From an uncultured Paracoccaceae bacterium (GTDB lineage Bacteria; Pseudomonadota; Alphaproteobacteria; Rhodobacterales; Rhodobacteraceae), in NCBI GenBank assembly GCA_947497985.1, contig CANMIX010000012.1, forward strand, positions 1 to 64,000: a stretch of 64,000 nt of DNA, written 5' to 3'. Position numbers and translations under genes: made by a program. Under the pieces are notes generated by a model, which was not told the DNA's origin, ran no database searches, and saw only the letters and a list, made by a program, of their open reading frames with translations. Of this stretch, positions 57,146 through 64,000 are shown one piece after another (the stretch's first letter is position 1; each line of letters starts with the position of its first letter).

Positions 57146-57708
57146 AACGTAGGGCGTGCGCGCATTTCAGTTGCGTGGGCCAGCACCTTGGGGTTTGTGA
57201 TCTCGATCTTCACCGCTTTGGCCCAGCCGACGCAGTGGGACAGAATAATATCCGCGACGCTAAACTGGTCACCGGTAAGGTAAGGGCCTGTCATATCCTC
57301 GGCCAAACGGTCTAGGTTGCGGTTGAGCTCCCAAGCGGCGCTGGGTCGAATGTCCGGCACCCGCTGCTCAGCGGGTAAAACAAACGTATGACGGGCGTTC
57401 ATCCACAATAGCGCATCTAGTTCATCCAGAAGGCGGAAGGTCATAGCGTCCTGCACCGCACGTGCATTTGTGCCCGCCGTGGCCAGCAACCCGCCGTGTT
57501 TGTCGGCCAAATAATGGATGATTGCCGTGGAATCCGTCAGTTTGAAGTCGCCGTCTATCAGGACGGGTACTTTGCCCGAGGGGTTGATCTCCTTAGCTTC
57601 GGGCGAGCCGGGTAAAAACGGGTTCAGCTCATATTCAAGTCCCAGCTCTTCGAGCGCCCATAGCACCCGAATTGTTCGGGTCACTGGAAATCCGATTACC
57701 GTATACAT
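57118..57708 (-). CDS. Glutathione S-transferase family protein
   Basis: The 196-aa protein has a thioredoxin-like N-terminal domain ('PVTRTIRVLWALEELGLEYELN', 'NPSGKVPVLIDGDFKLTDSTAIIHYLAD', where Lys-Val-Pro and Asp-Ser bind glutathione) and an all-helical C-terminal domain ('YLTGDQFSVADIILSHCVGWA'). Substrate unknown. It lies 70 bp downstream of holA on the same strand. Confidence 0.9.
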   Translation of the reverse strand: MYTVIGFPVTRTIRVLWALEELGLEYELNPFLPGSPEAKEINPSGKVPVLIDGDFKLTDSTAIIHYLADKHGGLLATAGTNARAVQDAMTFRLLDELDALLWMNARHTFVLPAEQRVPDIRPSAAWELNRNLDRLAEDMTGPYLTGDQFSVADIILSHCVGWAKAVKIEITNPKVLAHATEMRARPTFQRLLPLLK

Positions 57709-57778
57709 CTATGGTCTCCCTCTTAGACACCGACCCAAGATGGGTACAGAAGATGCAGCAGACAAGAGGAGCGCCGCG

Positions 57779-58807
57779 TCACCGTGCGCGGCTTAACATC
57801 GCCAACCGGATCATAGCGCGTTCAACCAACGCCAAGGCAGGCGCGGTTTGCCCGGCAGAGCGTAATTGCAGGTCGGTATCCGTCAATACCGTCAGGGCAG
57901 TTTCCAATCGGTTTGCCCCCCAACCTTGCGCTTGGCGCAGGACGCGGTCACGCCGCTTGCCATAAAGCGGCGGACGCAGCCTTCCGATGCCCTGTGCCGG
58001 GCCACCGGGGTCCGACGCGACAGTGTAGAGCCTACGGAAATGGCGTGTCGCGCCAATGCATAGGCCGACGGCTTGGGTGCCTTGGGCCTGCAAACGGCTC
58101 AGAACTGGTCCAATTTCGGTGGTGCGCCCTTCGGCGACGATGTTCAACAGATCGTCCAACGCCGCTTCGGTGGATTGTGGGGCTACGGCCTCGATGTCCA
58201 CCAATCCCAATGGGGCGCTGTCCTGGTGTTTATAAAGGGAGAGTTTTTCAACCATCCTGGCAAAATCGCCGGGCCCGATATCATTTGCGATGTCCACAAG
58301 GGCAGACATGCTGTCGCTGGGAACCTCGCGAATTCCAGCCTCGCTCAGCAAACGTTCGATTTCGCTGCGAGAGGGGGGATCGTCATAGATGCCGACCGCA
58401 TAGGCATTGCTGTGCCCCTCGAACGCTTTGCGCAATTTCGAGGAGGCTTTGAGCTGGCCCGCTGTAATAACGATTTGCGCGTCACCAGGTTGCCATTCTT
58501 CTAAGGCCGTCAGAATCGCAGGGGCCGCAGCATCATTGGCGCTGTCGACAAAGACTGCGCGCTGACCGGGAAAGAACCCTACGGCTTTGATCGCATCTAG
58601 AACTTGGGCCGGATCTTTGCGCAGATCCGCGCCAGACAGGCGGGACAGGCGCATTTCTTCTTCGGCGGCTGGGCCAAGTAGGGCGGCCAGAAGCTGTTGC
58701 CGTTTTAACGCCACGCGCATGGCATCGCCGCCATAGATCAAAATACCGGTTTTTCCGGCATCTGGTCGGGCGAAATACCCATCGGCGTCACGCGTGTTCA
58801 GCTTCAT
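57779..58807 (-). CDS. holA: DNA polymerase III delta subunit
   Basis: The 342-aa protein matches HolA: N-terminal 'GILIYGGDAMRVALKRQQLLAALLG', the AAA+-like region 'FFPGQRAVFVDSANDAAAPAILTALEEWQPGDAQIVITAG', and the C-terminal clamp-loader helices ('ALDDLLNIVAEGRTTEIGPVLSRLQAQGTQAVGLC'). It opens the beta clamp in the clamp loader. Its start overlaps the lptE stop by 4 nt, as usual in leuS-lptE-holA operons. Confidence 0.93.
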   Translation of the reverse strand: MKLNTRDADGYFARPDAGKTGILIYGGDAMRVALKRQQLLAALLGPAAEEEMRLSRLSGADLRKDPAQVLDAIKAVGFFPGQRAVFVDSANDAAAPAILTALEEWQPGDAQIVITAGQLKASSKLRKAFEGHSNAYAVGIYDDPPSRSEIERLLSEAGIREVPSDSMSALVDIANDIGPGDFARMVEKLSLYKHQDSAPLGLVDIEAVAPQSTEAALDDLLNIVAEGRTTEIGPVLSRLQAQGTQAVGLCIGATRHFRRLYTVASDPGGPAQGIGRLRPPLYGKRRDRVLRQAQGWGANRLETALTVLTDTDLQLRSAGQTAPALALVERAMIRLAMLSRAR

Positions 58808-59328
58808 TCAGAACCGGCGTCGAGGTTGGTTGTGGTGTAAAGGCGCGTGACGATTTGGTCGGCCAAGATTTCCATCAACCGCTCTTCCGCGTCACGTTCG
58901 CTAGCCAATGTATCGATGGTGGACCCTGTTGCGGAGTATCCGGTAAAGTTATTCACGGTCCCGCTGGCCATCACCGCACCATCTGATTGGCGGCGCAGCG
59001 TATAGTTGGCGGTGCCTTGAACAGAATACCGGGTAATTTCGTTGTCGGCGGTAATTGCCTGGCCTTCTACGGCCTGATTAACCCTCAGGTCCAGCGCATA
59101 TGTACCGCTGCTGCCCCGACCGAGATCGTCTTCCAACGCACGTACCAAGAAATAGGCCGCAGCATCGCTGTTTGACGGAACCTCTTCGGGTGCCTGGATC
59201 AAAACTTGATCATGCAGCAGCGCGCCCGTGCCACCGGGCGCGTGAACCGGCGTAAAGCCGCACGCACTGGCCCCCACAAAGAGAGCCAGCGAAGCGATGG
59301 ATACAATTCTGCGTTTAAGCCACGACAT
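58804..59328 (-). CDS. lptE: LPS-assembly lipoprotein LptE
   Basis: The 174-aa lipoprotein has a signal peptide with lipobox 'LFVGASAC' (Cys near residue 23) followed by 'GFTPVH', the conserved LptE start of the mature protein, and a domain with '[25 protein letters not shown]'. LptE plugs the LptD channel that puts LPS in the outer membrane. It overlaps leuS by 14 bp and holA by 4 bp. Confidence 0.92.
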   Translation of the reverse strand: MSWLKRRIVSIASLALFVGASACGFTPVHAPGGTGALLHDQVLIQAPEEVPSNSDAAAYFLVRALEDDLGRGSSGTYALDLRVNQAVEGQAITADNEITRYSVQGTANYTLRRQSDGAVMASGTVNNFTGYSATGSTIDTLASERDAEERLMEILADQIVTRLYTTTNLDAGSE

Positions 59329-61870
59329 TGACGATACGACCCGGAACCACGATCACCTTTTTCGGCGCATTGCCATCCAGCGCCTTTTGCACAGCTTCGT
59401 GGGCGAGGGCGATTTTTTCAACCTCGGATTTGTCGAGGTCCTTGGAGACTTCGATTTCAGCCCGGCGTTTGCCATTGATTTGGATGGGCAGAGTGACCGT
59501 GTCTTCAACCAACATGGCCTCATCAGCGACCGGCCAAGGCGCGTTGGCGATCAGACCTTCGCCTCCCAACAGCTCCCAGATTGCTTCCGACAGGTGCGGC
59601 GTCATTGGGGACATCAGCTGTGCAAGCACTTTGGCGGCTTGTTTTTTCGCAGCTCCGCCAGCCTTGGATTTGGCCAGCGTATTGGTGAAACCGTACAATT
59701 TGGCGATGGATGCGTTAAAGCCAAAGCTTTCCACGCCAAGGGTCACATCCTGAATGGCCTTGTGGGTTTCACGAACAAGCGTGTCATCGTCTTTGCCTGT
59801 GCCATCGTCCATTGTCGCAGCCTCGGCGGCGATGCGATAAACGCGTGACAGGTGTTTGTGTGCCGCCTCCGCACCAGAAGCGGTCCATTCCACGTCCCGT
59901 TCAGGAGGCGAATCGGACAGAACAAACCAACGCGCCGTATCGGCCCCATAGGCCGAGATGATCGCCAGCGGGTCCACCACATTGTTCTTGGACTTGGACA
60001 TCTTGGCGGAAGGGATCACTTTGATCTTTTCGCCAGTCTCTTTGACAAAGGTGCCGCCGTCGCGCTCTTCGACTTCCGCAGGATAATGATAGACGGTGCG
60101 GCCGTTCTCATCCTTGCGTTCGGCGTTTTCATAAATCGCGTGTGTTACCATGCCTTGGGTGAACAGGGCATCAAACGGTTCCACGGACTTTTCAGGCAAA
60201 TGACCACAGATCTGCATCGCGCGGGCAAAAAAGCGCGAATACAGGAGGTGCAGAATCGCATGCTCGATGCCGCCGATGTATTGATCGACGTTCATCCAAT
60301 ACTCAGCCTCGGCCATATCCGTGGGTGTGTCGGCACGTGGGGCGGTGAAGCGAGCGAAATACCAGCTTGAATCAACAAACGTGTCCATCGTGTCGGTTTC
60401 GCGCAGCGCTGGCTTGCCGCATTTGGGGCAAGAACAGTTGCGCCATGTCGGATGACGGTCCAGCGGGTTGCCCGGTTTGTCGAATGACACATCGTCGGGC
60501 AGCTCGATTGGCAAGTTCTCTTTCTTCTCAGGAACAACGCCGCAATCGTCACAATGGACAACAGGAATCGGGCAGCCCCAATAGCGCTGGCGGGAGAGGC
60601 CCCAATCGCGCAGTCGGTATTTGGTGACGCCTTCACCCCAGCCATTTGCCTCAGCTTGATCGACGGCGGCATTCACCCCGTCTTCGCCGGTCTGCTCGGT
60701 GTCCCCGGCAAAGCCTTTGACGTATTTCACCTTCTCAGCTTTGGTCGGAACATAGGCTTCGGACAGGTCCCCGGTGCCAGCCGGATCTTCAAAGACCGGA
60801 ATGATCGGCAATTCATATTTGGTGGCAAACTCAAAATCGCGCTGATCATGGGCCGGGCAAGCAAAGATCGCACCAGTACCATAATCCATCAGGATGAAAT
60901 TCGCGATCCAGACTGGCAGTTCCCATTCAGGGTTCAGCGGGTGACGCACGCGAATGCCGGTGTCCATGCCCAGCTTTTCGCCGGTCTCAATCGCTTCCTC
61001 GGTGGTGCCACCTTTGCGGCATTCGGCAACAAAGGCCGCGACCTCTTCTGATTCGGATTCCAGTTGCTTGGCAATCGGGTGGTCTGGCGAGATACCAACA
61101 AAGGACGCGCCCATCAGCGTGTCGGGGCGAGTCGTATAAACGGTGATCGGCTCTTCGCCGTCCACACGTTCAAAGCCAAATTGCAGGCCGCGCGATTTGC
61201 CGATCCAGTTTTCCTGCATCAGACGGACCTTGGCCGGCCAGTTTTCAAGATTGTCGAGCGCGGACAGCAATTCTTCGGAGTGATCTGAGATCTTAAAGAA
61301 CCATTGCGTCAGCTCACGACGTTCTACCAATGCGCCAGAGCGCCAACCACGGCCGCCTTCGACCTGTTCATTGGCCAGAACGGTCATGTCGACGGGATCC
61401 CAGTTCACCACCGCGTTCTTGCGGTAGACCAGACCTTTTTCCAGGAAATCGAGAAACAGCGCCTGCTGCTGGCCGTAATATTCGGGATCGCATGTGGCAA
61501 ACATCCGCGACCAATCAAGCGAGAGGCCCAGTGGCTTCATCTGCTCAACCATCGTGTCGATGTTGTTATAGGTCCATTCTTTTGGGTGGCCACCAATGGC
61601 CATCGCGGCGTTTTCCGCCGGCATGCCAAAGGCGTCAAACCCCATCGGGTGCAATACATTATGGCCGGTTGACAGTTTATACCGCGCGATCACGTCGCCC
61701 ATGGTGTAATTCCGCACGTGGCCCATGTGCAGTTTGCCCGATGGGTAGGGGAACATCTCGAGCACATAGTATTTGGGCTTGTCGGCCGTGCGCTTGGCTT
61801 CAAAAGTCGAGGCCGCTTCCCAGGCCTCCTGCCATTTCGCTTCGATTTGCGAGGCTTCGTAACGCGACAT
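59315..61870 (-). CDS. leuS: Leucyl-tRNA synthetase
   Basis: The 851-aa class I synthetase has the HIGH motif ('[16 protein letters not shown]'), the CP1 editing domain ('[20 protein letters not shown]', '[12 protein letters not shown]'), a Zn-type Cys pair region ('[25 protein letters not shown]'), KMSKS ('[13 protein letters not shown]') and the anticodon-binding C-terminus. The ATG at 61870 is preceded by AAAGGA. It begins the leuS-lptE-holA chain of overlapping genes, with the DUF3576 gene 101 bp upstream. Confidence 0.97.
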   Translation of the reverse strand: MSRYEASQIEAKWQEAWEAASTFEAKRTADKPKYYVLEMFPYPSGKLHMGHVRNYTMGDVIARYKLSTGHNVLHPMGFDAFGMPAENAAMAIGGHPKEWTYNNIDTMVEQMKPLGLSLDWSRMFATCDPEYYGQQQALFLDFLEKGLVYRKNAVVNWDPVDMTVLANEQVEGGRGWRSGALVERRELTQWFFKISDHSEELLSALDNLENWPAKVRLMQENWIGKSRGLQFGFERVDGEEPITVYTTRPDTLMGASFVGISPDHPIAKQLESESEEVAAFVAECRKGGTTEEAIETGEKLGMDTGIRVRHPLNPEWELPVWIANFILMDYGTGAIFACPAHDQRDFEFATKYELPIIPVFEDPAGTGDLSEAYVPTKAEKVKYVKGFAGDTEQTGEDGVNAAVDQAEANGWGEGVTKYRLRDWGLSRQRYWGCPIPVVHCDDCGVVPEKKENLPIELPDDVSFDKPGNPLDRHPTWRNCSCPKCGKPALRETDTMDTFVDSSWYFARFTAPRADTPTDMAEAEYWMNVDQYIGGIEHAILHLLYSRFFARAMQICGHLPEKSVEPFDALFTQGMVTHAIYENAERKDENGRTVYHYPAEVEERDGGTFVKETGEKIKVIPSAKMSKSKNNVVDPLAIISAYGADTARWFVLSDSPPERDVEWTASGAEAAHKHLSRVYRIAAEAATMDDGTGKDDDTLVRETHKAIQDVTLGVESFGFNASIAKLYGFTNTLAKSKAGGAAKKQAAKVLAQLMSPMTPHLSEAIWELLGGEGLIANAPWPVADEAMLVEDTVTLPIQINGKRRAEIEVSKDLDKSEVEKIALAHEAVQKALDGNAPKKVIVVPGRIVNVVA

Positions 61871-61971
61871 CTTGAGCGGTCCTTTGCATGAAAACGCCGG
61901 GTGCATGACCCGGCGCTGTAATACGTGTGTTTTTCAAGTGATTCCAGAGCCGACCTTTGGTGGCTTAGGTA

Positions 61972-62475
61972 TCAAAGCTTTTTATCGGCGATGCGCAGCT
62001 GACGTGCACGAGAGAGAATCGCATCTTCTACGGCACGTGCAGTCGACGCGTTAACCGCGCGACCATTGCGAGACTGCAGGGCAACATTCAAAGAGCGGGC
62101 GTCCAACGCTGGGTCCTTGATGTGGACCGTTGCCCGATAAGACTGTCCACTACCGGGCGGTGTGCCGTAATCTGTTATTATTACCCCGGTAAACGGGTCA
62201 ACAGATTGAACTGGCAGGAATTCAAGAACATCCAGTGACGCAGCCCAAAGGTAGCGGTTCACTTGCACTGTTTGTTCGGTCTTGGTCGGGCCAAACGCAT
62301 CAAAGATCGTAGTGCGATTCGACCCTGGCAGGCCTTCTTCGGCCGCGCGATCCGAATTCAAGAATTCATCTGCGTTCTCAACAGGTCGCTGCCGATCTTT
62401 GCCACGGCCAAACGCGCCGCAGCTGGCAGTGATAGTCAAAGCAGCGATTAAAGTAACATTCAAAAACCAACGCAT
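61972..62475 (-). CDS. DUF3576 predicted lipoprotein
   Basis: The 167-aa protein has a lipoprotein signal ('NVTLIAALTITASCG', Cys near residue 19) and a domain with 'TIFDAFGPTKTEQTVQVNRYLWAASLDVLEFLPVQSVDPFTGVIITDYG', characteristic of the DUF3576 family found upstream of leuS in alphaproteobacteria. Function unknown. The ATG at 62475 fits the signal; GGAAGC precedes it. The frame stays open to 62634. Confidence 0.88.
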   Translation of the reverse strand: MRWFLNVTLIAALTITASCGAFGRGKDRQRPVENADEFLNSDRAAEEGLPGSNRTTIFDAFGPTKTEQTVQVNRYLWAASLDVLEFLPVQSVDPFTGVIITDYGTPPGSGQSYRATVHIKDPALDARSLNVALQSRNGRAVNASTARAVEDAILSRARQLRIADKKL

Positions 62476-62660
62476 TTTCGGCAGCTTCCGTTCATCATTG
62501 GGAGTCCGAAACAGTCCTAGACAACACAACGGCGCGCAACAAGCCCCTTCTTTGCCTAGCGCAAAAGAGGCTGCGAACAAGTGCTTAACATAACATGTAA
62601 TATGTGTCTTTTTCGCGTCACTGTAATTTGCCAAGCGAAATGTTCTTCAAAAATAGTTGA

Positions 62661-62677
62661 TGCACAAAATTTTTGCA
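62661..62677. promoter_or_regulatory. Near-palindrome upstream of the porin gene
   Basis: TGCACAAAATTTTTGCA is a palindrome apart from one mismatched pair and lies about 100 nt before the porin start in AT-rich DNA between divergent genes. It has operator-like form; the regulator is unknown. Confidence 0.4.
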
Positions 62678-62778
62678 TTACCAATCCGTACCTACCCAAT
62701 CAGTGTACTAGTATCCCAGAGTAGTATGGCAGACTAGGACACCAGTTGGGACTCATTTAGAGGAGCATGAGGGTGAAA

Positions 62779-63711
62779 ATGAAGAAAGTTCTATTCGCAA
62801 CAACCGCACTGATCGCCACTGCCGGCGTTGCGGTCGCTGAGTCGGATCTCAGCTTTGGGGGATATGGTCGTTTTGGTCTTATCTATGACGAAAGCAAAAC
62901 CGGTACAGATAAAGAGACACGGCTTGAGCAGCGTTTCCGTCTGACCATTACGGGTAAGACCGAAAGCGACGCTGGTGTGAAATTCGAAGGCCGTATTCGC
63001 CTCGAGACCAACGAGAACGACGAAGGTGGCGCAGGCGGAACTGGTCCAGGCGCGGCAGGTTTTGCAGTGACCGCAGGCGGTTTCCGCTTGGACGTTGGCC
63101 ATGTGTCGGACGTTCTTGATTCCGGTGACGTCGTCAAGCTGAACGGTATCGGCGTCGGCTTGACCGGTTTCATCGAAACCAACGATGCGGCGACGGGCTT
63201 TGACAAGAATGGCTTTGGCGCTGATGAAGTCAAACGCCAAAAAGTGAAAGCGCGCTACAAAGTCGGCGATTTCACAGTTGCTGCATCCTTCGCGCAAGGC
63301 AATCAATCGCTGGGCGCGGATTCCTATGTTCAGTTTGGTCTGGGATATGAATTCGGTAACGTTCAAGTCGGTGCGGTCTACGGAGCCCGTAACAACGACG
63401 AAGACGAAGATTACTGGGCGGCAAACGTTCGCGGTTCTGCCGGGGCTCTGAAGTACCACGCAGTTGTGGGTGATTCCGATCAGCAGGATGAATTGTTCTA
63501 CGGATTGTCATTCTCTTATGACATTTCCAGCGCGACTCAGATCCAGGCTGTATTTGCCGATGGCGGCGAAGACACTGCGACAACCAGTGACACCGTCTTT
63601 GGCATTGGCTTCAAGCACAACCTCGGCGGCGGAGTTTCCCTGCGTGGTGGTATTGGTCAAGAGGACGACGGCCTAACACGTGCCGATCTCGGTGTGCGTT
63701 TCGACTTCTAA
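62779..63711 (+). CDS. Outer-membrane porin
   Basis: The 310-aa protein has a signal peptide ('MKKVLFATTALIATAGVAVA') and then 'SDLSFGGYGRFGLIYDE', a porin first strand, with alternating beta strands and ending in a terminal Phe ('LGVRFDF'), the outer-membrane insertion signal. It is of the Rhodobacter-type porin class. ATG at 62779 is preferred because GAGGG lies 5 nt upstream and it matches the family start; an ATG at 62767 has AGGAG too close. A terminator follows at 63728. Confidence 0.92.
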   Translation: MKKVLFATTALIATAGVAVAESDLSFGGYGRFGLIYDESKTGTDKETRLEQRFRLTITGKTESDAGVKFEGRIRLETNENDEGGAGGTGPGAAGFAVTAGGFRLDVGHVSDVLDSGDVVKLNGIGVGLTGFIETNDAATGFDKNGFGADEVKRQKVKARYKVGDFTVAASFAQGNQSLGADSYVQFGLGYEFGNVQVGAVYGARNNDEDEDYWAANVRGSAGALKYHAVVGDSDQQDELFYGLSFSYDISSATQIQAVFADGGEDTATTSDTVFGIGFKHNLGGGVSLRGGIGQEDDGLTRADLGVRFDF

Positions 63712-63727
63712 GTCAGATTGCGTATCC

Positions 63728-63753
63728 AGGGCTGAGGAGTTTTCCTCAGCCCT
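63728..63753 (+). terminator. Terminator after the porin gene
   Basis: AGGGCTGAGGA (63728-63738) pairs perfectly with TCCTCAGCCCT (63743-63753) over a 4-nt loop. The T-tract is short, so it is moderately strong. Confidence 0.8.
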
Positions 63754-64000
63754 ACTTGGTTTGCCACTGTCTTTGGTGCCATAGTTGAAGAGTGTTCCTT
63801 TTTGGAAGGAGCTTGACCGGCGCTGCCGTCGGGAAACGCCAAGCTCACGTGTAAAAATCCCACTTAAAAATGCGAAATCCATCTTTCGCCAAGGTTGCTG
63901 CAGGAGTGTGGCAGCGATAGCACCGACTGTTGCGTGCTTGCATCATCTCTCTCAGATAGAATTCTGAATCTAACTCACGTTGTTGTACCAAAATCGTGAA
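63754..64000. other. Right edge of the window, no gene supported
   Basis: Only short frames without family features or good ribosome sites are present. The segment could be the upstream region of a gene beyond the window. Confidence 0.5.

Noticed and set aside
63785-63967. 60-aa plus-strand frame at the right edge
   Set aside because: No ribosome site, family or neighbour supports it.

Overview
This window looks like a chromosomal segment of a marine alphaproteobacterium of the order Rhodobacterales (Roseobacter group). The evidence is gene content and order: a mitofilin-like gene next to hemY, the flagellar block motB-flgE-flgK-flgL-flgI behind a CtrA-type box, a CcrM-type GANTC methylase, a DUF3576-leuS-lptE-holA block, a pmbA/monophosphatase/Kdo-transferase/lpxK block, and a small 'MKKVLFATTALIA...' porin. 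The species cannot be fixed from the sequence alone.

Layout. 1-2.6 kb: 3' part of a mitofilin/Mic60-like gene whose 5' end (off the window) contains a CCGAGA hexanucleotide repeat, then hemY. 2.8-8.8 kb: flagellar motor, hook and P-ring genes. 8.9-10.6 kb: an FAH-family gene facing a LacI-type regulator. 10.83-26.97 kb: a roughly 16 kb integrated element inserted in the 3' end of tRNA-Arg(CCT). It is bounded by an 18-bp direct repeat (10889-10906 and 26949-26966) and has a tyrosine recombinase beside the tRNA. It carries a three-gene Xre-RES toxin-antitoxin operon with an unrecognised first gene, a ParA-like ATPase, a complete retron (HEPN-like protein, winged-helix protein, msr-msd RNA, reverse transcriptase), a MobV/Pre-type relaxase, an orphan DotA/TraY-like membrane protein with small partners, and a RepC-like replication initiator. 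27.1 kb: tRNA-Leu(CAG).

27.4-37.9 kb: a catabolic locus. A GntR regulator and a Gfo/Idh/MocA oxidoreductase are divergent from an SsuD-like FMNH2-dependent monooxygenase, an aldo/keto reductase, a flavin reductase, a complete sugar-type ABC importer and a YeiH-family exporter. Together these match the oxidative (monooxygenase) route for sulfoquinovose use. No GH31 sulfoquinovosidase is present, which makes the Gfo/Idh/MocA protein a candidate NAD+-dependent sulfoquinovosidase.

38-64 kb: mostly core genes: two class III nucleotide cyclases (one fused to DUF427), a membrane-anchored winged-helix regulator, rnhB, ccrM, alkB, mutY, a DciA-like protein, a DsbA-like protein, lpxK, a degenerate Kdo-transferase-like gene, a CysQ/IMPase-family gene, pmbA, a DUF2125 gene, SDR and enoyl-CoA hydratase genes, a TIGR03862-like flavoprotein, GST, holA-lptE-leuS, a DUF3576 gene and a porin.

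The most interesting part is the island. Its retron has a HEPN-like plus winged-helix accessory pair, and the a2 repeat of its RNA lies inside the first codons of the reverse transcriptase gene.
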